From Balaenoptera acutorostrata (taxonomy: Eukaryota > Chordata > Mammalia > Artiodactyla > Balaenopteridae), in NCBI RefSeq assembly GCF_949987535.1, contig NC_080080.1, positions 58,006,668 to 58,070,667 of the forward strand: a DNA stretch of 64,000 nucleotides, read 5' to 3'. Under the pieces are notes generated by a model. It saw nothing but the letters and a program-made list of their open reading frames with translations, had not been told where the DNA came from and searched no databases. Below, piece after piece: positions 57,770-64,000 of this stretch. The first letter of the stretch is position 1; the number at the start of each line of letters is the position of its first letter. A program made the position numbers and the translations under genes.

Positions 57770-58480
57770 TTCAGAGTTCTCAGTTGTAAGCAACAGAAAC
57801 CAACCCTGGCCTATTTCAGGAGGAAAGGAAAACAATATATTGAAAAGCCATTGGGTGGCACACACAATCATGTGGAAGACTGGTGAACAAGGCACAGAGA
57901 ATAGGCAGGAAGAAAAGGCATAAAATTGACTGAGCAAGAACACTGATGCCTTACATCTGACCATGGGACACTGAAATTCCGGTCTCTGGAGGCCACTCCT
58001 CACACTTGCCTGGGAGACTGGATGTTGCTGCCACTTGTTGCTTTGGATTCAAATTCTGTAGCAGGAATGTCTGATTGTGCTAGCCTGGGTTGTTAGTGGG
58101 CACCCAGGGCAAGAGGCTGGCAAAACAGTGACAATTCTTTTCAGCTTCAATAGCAAGAGGCAAAACAAACCAAATGTAAGAATGAGATCCAGATGCCAGA
58201 CAACAAAAGTTACTTTTTTCAAAAAGGATATGCATCCACTATCAAAATGATATATTTTGATCATTTGCACGTTAGAAAGATCACCCTAACAGGAATGTTG
58301 AGAACAGATTACAGAAGCAAAATTAGAGTTTCAATTTGAGGCTGCGTGCAAAACATTATGAAACTAAGGGGAGAGGGAGGAAACAATGGATTTGAGAGAA
58401 AATAAAGTGATTAATTTGACAGAACCTGGAGACTGAACCTGATAAGCAAAGGAGAGTTGTTGATAATTTCTGGCCTGGGG
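57770..58480. repeat. Unassigned repeat followed by L2-like stretch
   Basis: 57770-58260 begins 'TTGTAAGCAACAGAAACCAA', like other old repeats. 58270-58480 has 'AGAAAGATCACCCTAACAGG', an L2-associated pattern. Names uncertain. The 133-codon frame at 57522-57923 is not supported as a gene. Confidence 0.35.
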
Positions 58481-58544
58481 ACCATATGAATTAAAACAGA
58501 AAATTCAGGAATATCAGCAAATTTAGGGAAGATAATAAATATCA

Positions 58545-58772
58545 GTTGGGGGCATGTCAGGTATAAGGTGTATGTGGCAGTTTGGCTCAGAGGCTGGACT
58601 GAGCTAGAACTGTCAACTGAAGCATCTACACACACACTGTGTCTCCATCCAGCTTGGTCTTTCACAATAGATTTTATATTAGCAAGAAATGAAACTTTGC
58701 TGTGCTAAACCACTAACATTTTGGGATTTATTATTGTAGCAGATCCGGCCCTATCCTGGACTAATACAATGA
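58545..58772 (+). mobile_element. MaLR-type LTR 3' part
   Basis: 'CCATCCAGCTTGGTCTTTCA', 'CTAAACCACTAACATTTTGG', and the end 'CCCTATCCTGGACTAATACA' match an MLT1-like LTR end. Confidence 0.5.
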
Positions 58773-58964
58773 TTTCTGAATATATAGCTACATCATATAA
58801 TGAAATATACTTTCATTTACCTTGTTTTCTTGTGTCTGTTAGCCTGGAGGCCAGCCTGAGGAATGTCCTTCTGTTCATGCATGGGCAATCTAGACAGCTG
58901 AGTTTCTGTTCAGTGAGGCACATGAAATACACATGACATGGACCAGGGTGCCCACCCTGCCATG

Positions 58965-59107
58965 CCATCTATAAATCGTGGTGCCTTGGATAAGTTAGAG
59001 AATATTTCTGAGCCTCTGCTTTCTCACCTGCAAAAAAGGAATGATAATGACAGTACTGAGGATTGTTGTGAGAATTAAACTAGATGAGACATCTATTATA
59101 TGGCAGT
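58965..59107 (+). repeat. MIR SINE
   Basis: 'GCCTTGGATAAGTTAGAGAA', 'TCTGAGCCTCTGCTTTCTCA', 'AAGGAATGATAATGACAGTA', 'AGGATTGTTGTGAGAATTAA' is a clear MIR core. Confidence 0.75.
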
Positions 59108-59117
59108 TGGAAAAAAA

Positions 59118-59590
59118 TATGGCCATAAATTTTCTTAGCAAGATGTGGAGTCTATTTCCCCACCCCCTTGAAATATACCTGGTCTTATGATTCAGTTTGA
59201 CCAATAGAATGTGGCAGAAGTAACATGACTGGCAAGTCTCAGTCGCAAGTGATCTTGTAGTTTCTGTTTTCACACTCTTAGAACATTGTCCTCACCTTGT
59301 GAAGAAGCTCAAGCTAACCTCCTGAGGACAAGAGATCACAAGGAGAAAGAGAGGCCCAGCCATTACAGTGTTCTGAGCTGAGACTTCAGGTATGTGAATG
59401 AGCCCACTCAGGACCAGCCAACTCATCATCTCACTGCAACCACCTAAGTGACCCCAGGCAAGACCGGAAGAACCATTCAGTTGAAACCCGCCCAAACTGC
59501 AGAATCATGAGCACGTAAATTATTGTTTGTTAAAGATACTACATTTTATGATGCTTTATTATACAGCAATAGAGAACTGATATATTGTCC
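59118..59590 (+). mobile_element. MLT1-like MaLR LTR, plus strand
   Basis: 'AGTTTGACCAATAGAATGTG', 'GCAGAAGTAACATGACTGGC', 'ACAAGGAGAAAGAGAGGCCC' and the end 'TATACAGCAATAGAGAACTG' give an almost complete LTR of the TTTGACCAAT subtype. Confidence 0.75.
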
Positions 59591-59599
59591 ATAGAATAT

Positions 59600-60474
59600 C
59601 CAGAGCAAAGTGTCCATTTGGGAGTTGGATATGAATATAGAGCACATAAGAGAGATAATATGACCATGATCATGATGGTCAATGCCAAGGACTGCATGAG
59701 ATCATCCAGCATGACGTCATATGGTTTTAGTTATGGGCAAAGGTGATAATATAAACCAACATTTAAGATATGAGTAGAGAAAAGAAATTAGTGAAGGAAA
59801 TTATAAAGGAGCAGCCAGTGCTGATTCAAGCAAATCCATTAGATTCCTCAACTAGGGAGTGACCTTGGAGGAAAAAATTTGTGTTTTTGAGTTGGTATAA
59901 AAACCAAGTGGAGATGGGCTGAGACATCAATAGAAAGTAAAGAAGAAGAGACACTAAATGGAGATATCTTTTTGCAAATATTTTCTTATGGCTGAAAGAT
60001 AGGGTAGATGTTGGAGTGTTTTTTTCCAAAGATAAAAATAGATACATGCATGTTTATAAAATGGCATGAAATTTTAAAAACATATTTAAATTATTCAATG
60101 ATTTCATTGAGATGTAAGGTCCCTAAGGAGAAAGTAGGGGAAGGGCATAGGAACAAGGATGAAGAGACCAGCTTTTTTCAGGAAGAACAGCTGAATATCC
60201 TCTAACCCTGAATGAAGAATAGAAAGATAGGTATCAGAACGGCTGATTCCTGGGAATGGTGCCAGGGTCTGGGTGGAGGGGGATAAGAGACACAATCTAC
60301 TGTAGATTAAGTGCCAGGTGGCAGCAAGAAAGAGAAGTAATTTCTGCCTAAGGTCCTCCATTTTCTCTGTAAAGTTAGGGATCATGTAACTTCCAAAAGT
60401 GGGGATACATGAAGTGCTAAAAGACCCAAGGAGAGTGGCAAAGATTTGAATAAAGAATGGGAGACAGTGTCTAT
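59600..60474. repeat. L2-associated ancient repeat (tentative)
   Basis: Purine-rich stretch continuing the type seen at 58270: 'CCATTTGGGAGTTGGATATG', 'GGAGCAGCCAGTGCTG'. No gene recognised. Confidence 0.35.
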
Positions 60475-60845
60475 GGTAATTTAAATGTGGCCATAAATTC
60501 TTGGCAGTTCTTTCTTTTTTTTTTTTTTAATTTATGTGGTTGGTTGCACCAGGTTTTAGTTGTGGCAGGAAGGCTCCTTAGCTGCAGCTCTCAGGCTCCT
60601 TAGTTGTGACATGCAAACTCTTAGTTGTGGTACGCATGTGGGATCTAGTTCCCTCACCAGGGATCGAACCCAGTTTCCCTGCATTGGGAGCTTAGAGTCT
60701 TAACCGCTGTGCCACCAGGGAAGTCCCTCTTGGCAGTTCTTAGCAAGAGCTAGAGTCTGTTTCCCCAACCGTTGAAATCCAGTTAGTCTTAGGACTTGTT
60801 TTGACCAATAGAATGTGGCTGAGATAAATGTGACTGGCAAGTCTA
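60475..60845 (+). mobile_element. MLT1-like LTR fragment split by a CHR SINE
   Basis: LTR pieces 60475-60512 and 60742-60845 ('AATGTGGCCATAAATTCTTG' ... 'TTTGACCAATAGAATGTGGC', 'GACTGGCAAGTC') match the start of the LTR at 59118. The SINE sits between them. Confidence 0.65.
60499..60741 (-). mobile_element. CHR-type SINE, minus strand, exact TSD
   Basis: Body 60513-60727: T-rich start, antisense B box 'AGGGATCGAACCCAGTTTCC', end CACCAGGGAAGTCCC. The duplication TCTTGGCAGTTCTT is exact at 60499-60512 and 60728-60741. It is shorter than the other copies (about 215 bp). Confidence 0.92.
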
Positions 60846-61015
60846 AGAGAGCTGGGTTCAAATGCTGGCTCTGCCAACTTTTTAGTTGTGTGACCAATGG
60901 GAAGTGTATTTGTTTGTTTATTCAGCACCTATTTGTCGGATCACAGACTCTCATATGTGTCAGGTAGTATGCAAAGTATTAGATATATAACAGTGAAAGA
61001 GAAAAAGGTAGCAAT
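60846..61015. repeat. MIR head followed by L2 end
   Basis: 'GAGCTGGGTTCAAATGCTGG' and 'TTTAGTTGTGTGACC' are MIR. 60905-61015 is an antisense L2 end ('TTTATTCAGCACCTATTTGT'). Confidence 0.6.
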
Positions 61016-61027
61016 AGAATCACTACC

Positions 61028-61398
61028 TGCTATGGTCTGAATGTTTATGTCCCCTCCAAATTCACTGCCCCATGTGAAATCCTAATGCCCAACGTGATGG
61101 CATTAGGAGGTGGGGCCTTTGGGAGATTCTTAGGTCATGAGGGTGGAGCGCTCATGAATGGGATTAGTGCTCTTATGAAAGGTACCCCACAGAGCTCCCT
61201 AGCCCCTTCCACCATGGGAAGACACAGAGAGAAATCAACAGTCTGCAACCCAGGAGGGGGCCTTCACCAGAACCCCACCATGCTGGCACCCTGATCTTGG
61301 ACTTCCAGCATCCAGAACTGTGAGAAATAGATTTTTGTAGTTTATGAGCTACCAGTCTGTAGTATCTTGTTATAGCAGCCAGAAGAGACTAAGACACT
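61028..61398 (+). mobile_element. MLT1-like MaLR LTR, nearly complete
   Basis: Starts 'TATGGTCTGAATGTTTATGT', has 'GATGGCATTAGGAGGTGGGG', 'GGTCATGAGGGTGGAGCG', 'GAATGGGATTAGTGCTCTTA', 'ATCCAGAACTGTGAGAAATA', and ends 'AGCAGCCAGAAGAGACTAAG'. Well preserved, about 370 bp. Confidence 0.85.
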
Positions 61399-61489
61399 AT
61401 CTTTATGGAATTTACAGTCCTTGGAAATTACTTACTTTGTGTCTCATTTGTCTTGTCTGAAAAATGTGTATTAAAAAAGGTAGCGATTA

Positions 61490-61730
61490 TACTGACAGTA
61501 GCTAACACTTAGTGACTGTTAGACTATGTGTATGACACCACTCTCAGCCTTAATTGTATTATTTTATTCTATTCTCCCAACAACACGAAGAGGTAGGTAC
61601 TTCTGTTTTTCCCATTTTGTAGATGAGAAAACTGAAATCAAGAGGTTAAATAACTTATCCAAAGTCACACATGCAATAAGTCGTGGAGCTAGATTTCAAA
61701 TACAAGTAAAATGACTCCAAAGTCTCTCTT
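61490..61730 (+). repeat. MIR-like SINE
   Basis: 'TTCCCATTTTGTAGATGAGA', 'AAACTGAAATCAAGAGGTTA', 'AACTTATCCAAAGTCACACA' and 'CGTGGAGCTAGATTTCAA' in the MIR order. Confidence 0.75.
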
Positions 61731-62045
61731 CCTTCCTATAGGGAAGCTTTATATAAACTGACTAATTAATGTTCATGAGGAAAGGAACAGAAGAACAAGG
61801 GGAAAATGAAAAACTCGTGAGAAAGAAGTTGCCATGGAGCAGAAAAAACTGTGACCAAATATTTAACAGTGCATTGAAGAGGGAGGGGAAAAGCTTAATG
61901 AAGCAATCACCACTATGAAACAAGTACATAAGACAGAAATGCAGGAACTTGGAAGAGAGATGGTAAGATAACAGGAAGGGATGAATTATGAGCTAGAGGA
62001 GTTTAGGAATAAATTAGAAGAAAAAAGATAATCATAATCAGAATA
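61731..62045. other. No recognised feature
   Basis: Purine-rich spacer with no supportable gene. Confidence 0.35.
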
Positions 62046-62049
62046 TAAT

Positions 62050-62640
62050 CAGAAATAACTGTAAAATTTGAGGGGATTTAAGGGAAGTGAACACTGCTAA
62101 AAGTCCCATGATGGACGCAGAAATACAAATTTAATGAATAAGCAAAAGGAAACAGAAATAGTTATTCAAGAAAACTTTTCTGAAATACATGACTTTACAC
62201 ATATTGAAAACTGACCATTTCCCAGAGTAAATTTACTCAGAAAGATCCGTGCTGAGAAATGCATTTATAAAGTCAATAATCTTTCAAAAGGAAGAAAACA
62301 TTTTGGGCACACAGAGAAAAAGATTTTAGATTGGTTTCAGACTTTTCTACACCTTTCAACATCAGAACACAATGGAGGAACACCTACAAAATCTTCAAGG
62401 AAAAATTGTGACTTTGGCATTTTATAGCCAATCTAACTGCTTTTCAGTTGTAAGGACAACAGACAAGTTGTCTCAAACATTCAAGCATTCAGGGAATATT
62501 GTTCCCATAAATCCTTATTAAGGAATCAACTAGAGGAAAGACTTTAGCCAACCACTGGCAGTGAGAATTGCAACTAAATAACTATAAAACTAAGACTAAA
62601 ATAAATATAGGAAACAGAGTGACAGCTGGAAACATTCTAA
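62050..62640 (+). mobile_element. HAL1-like (half-L1) remnant
   Basis: The order 'AATACAAATTTAATGAATAA', 'TTCAAGAAAACTTTTCTGAA', 'AACACAATGGAGGAACACCT', 'AAAATCTTCAAGGAAAAATT' and 'GCATTTTATAGCCAATCTAA' follows an L1 ORF1-type element as in HAL1. Heavily broken. Confidence 0.5.
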
Positions 62641-62899
62641 GCTCTAACAAATTATAAAAGGTATAATGGAAAAAAGTTAAGAAGAGTAGAGGGGAGAAGA
62701 GGTTAGATATACAATAAGTACCTTAGCCTGGGTTCCCTAGAAACAGAGCCTGCAACAAAGGCTTTGTGCAAATATTTTGTTGGAGAGTGTGATCTAGAGA
62801 GAAAGGCAAGGGATAGAAGAGGAACAAAAGGAGGGAGAGTCAATACAGAAATGTGTTATGGAGTTATATATTGTTTCAGACCCCGCCAACTGACCCAAC

Positions 62900-63560
62900 A
62901 TCGTTCATTGAAAACTCTACCTTTACCCTACTGATTTGGGGTGTCACCTTTTTATATGCTAAATCCTTTTATTTTAGACCTATTTCTGGTTTTACTATTC
63001 AATTCCATTGATCTGTCATTAGATTCAGGTACTGGTACTGTATTGAATATGCAGAAGAACTAGTCCTCCTCACTACTCCTCCAGATTTTTCTTGACTATT
63101 CATGTCTTTTATTTTTCCATTTGAACTTTAGTACCAGCCTGTCTGATTCCAAAATAAAAATGCTGTTGCTATTTTTATTGAATCACATCTTTATGATGTT
63201 GATTTTCTTCATCCAAGAAATGATACATCTAAAAAATAAAAAAAAAGAAATGATACACCTTTCTATATGTGTGTTTCAGTAGCATTTTAAAATCTTAAGT
63301 AGATCTTTGTATAAATCTCACTCTTGTTCCTAAATGTTTTATTTTTCTTATTGAATGGAATTTTTCCCTCCCTTTCATCGAATATATATAATTGATTTCT
63401 GTAGACTGTTTATTCACAACCTTACTAAGCAATCTTATTTTGATTGGTCTCTGAGTTTTTGTCATAGAATCTGACCTGCGTCTATATTGACTCAACTTTG
63501 ATAGATTTAATGTATCTTGAAGTCAAGAGCTACAACAATCCTTTGCATTTGGTAAATGAT
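62900..63560 (-). mobile_element. Old L1 ORF2 fragment, minus strand
   Basis: Antisense L1 ORF2 pattern: 'TTCAATTCCATTGATCTGTC', 'TTCAGGTACTGGTACTG', 'GATGTTGATTTTCTTCATCC', 'GATTGGTCTCTGAGTTTTTG'. At 63222-63258 an A-rich insert duplicates GAAATGATACA. Confidence 0.6.
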
Positions 63561-64000
63561 GTTATTTGAACCCAGATCACATCTTCTATGAAAGCATTAT
63601 TCCATCCTAGTATAGGCATATAAAGTAATGTTATGATTGCTGTTGATTTGTTTGCTCTTTCAAAATTGAAAACAATATTCAGCTGTTTTTTTTATTATCA
63701 TCAAGTAATCCATGGGTATCCTGGGAGCATATTTACTATAATTTAGAACTTTATCAGAAGAGGAAATATGTGGATTTTATCTTTAAAGAGTTTCAGTTAT
63801 TCTGGGATATGTTTTCTCTCTTACCATGAAACATCCAGCTGACTTCCCACACGTGCCTCAAGCTATACCAAGTCCTTCTTGAGCAGCAGTGATCACAAGC
63901 ACCAACTCTTTGGAACCAGGAATGTAAAGGATCAAGCAACTATCATTGATCGAAGCTAAGCACAGGTAGGTGAATTGATGCATGTATAAATCACAATAGT
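63561..64000. other. No recognised feature
   Basis: AT-rich sequence to the window end; nothing supportable. Confidence 0.4.

Noticed and set aside
57522..57923. 133-codon plus-strand frame
   Set aside because: No domain, the sequence looks like old repeat, and composition is unlike coding DNA.
1..64000. A novel defence, toxin or biosynthetic system
   Set aside because: Nothing in the window supports one. All long intact frames belong to one L1 element, and the rest is vertebrate repeats and spacer.

Overview
This window is mammalian nuclear DNA, most likely cetacean. Six tRNA-derived SINEs carry the cetartiodactyl CHR-type head, the LINE-1 (L1) copies are of whale/cow type, and I saw no BovB or Bov-tA element, which a ruminant would be expected to show. 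No host protein-coding exon, structural RNA gene, CRISPR array or prokaryotic gene can be supported. It reads as an intergenic or deep intronic region built mostly of retrotransposons in AT-rich unique sequence.

Layout: 0-4.7 kb holds AT-rich unique sequence with L1 scraps, a putative solo LTR, MIR and L2-like fragments. 4.7-6.5 kb is an MLT1-like LTR split by a twin-primed (inverted) L1 that also carries a 3'-transduced piece of a C2H2 zinc-finger exon. 6.5-11.2 kb holds three CHR SINEs, MLT1 and L2-like sequence. 11.2-20.6 kb holds old L1, MLT1, L2, MIR and hAT remnants.

20.64-28.92 kb is the centrepiece. A 5'-truncated L1 (minus strand, with target-site duplication, TSD) was itself hit by a full-length L1 (minus strand, TSD, YY1-type 5' end) whose ORF1 and ORF2 are both open. 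The inner element has an extra 1.17 kb between its own A-rich 3' end and its terminal poly(A). This extra piece has a canonical AATAAA and an 82-bp minisatellite of about 5.8 copies. It is best read as a 3' transduction or a lineage-specific 3' extension.

29.9-36.2 kb is an old, near full-length, broken L1 on the plus strand. 38.9-39.7 kb is a probable ERV LTR with repeated tRNA T-arm-like motifs. 41.1-44.4 kb is an L1 with both ends and TSDs but a large internal deletion, later hit by a CHR SINE. 44.4-64 kb alternates AT-rich unique sequence with MLT1-like LTRs, MIR, L2, MER5A, HAL1-like and CHR SINE copies.

How the parts work together: the only potentially working genes are ORF1 (RNA-binding chaperone) and ORF2 (endonuclease/reverse transcriptase) of the young L1. 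These would move the L1 in cis and tRNA-type SINEs such as the CHR family in trans. No novel defence, metabolic or regulatory system was found; the unusual content is in how the L1 copies were built. Family names are from recognised sequence patterns, not from a database search, and boundaries without a TSD are approximate.
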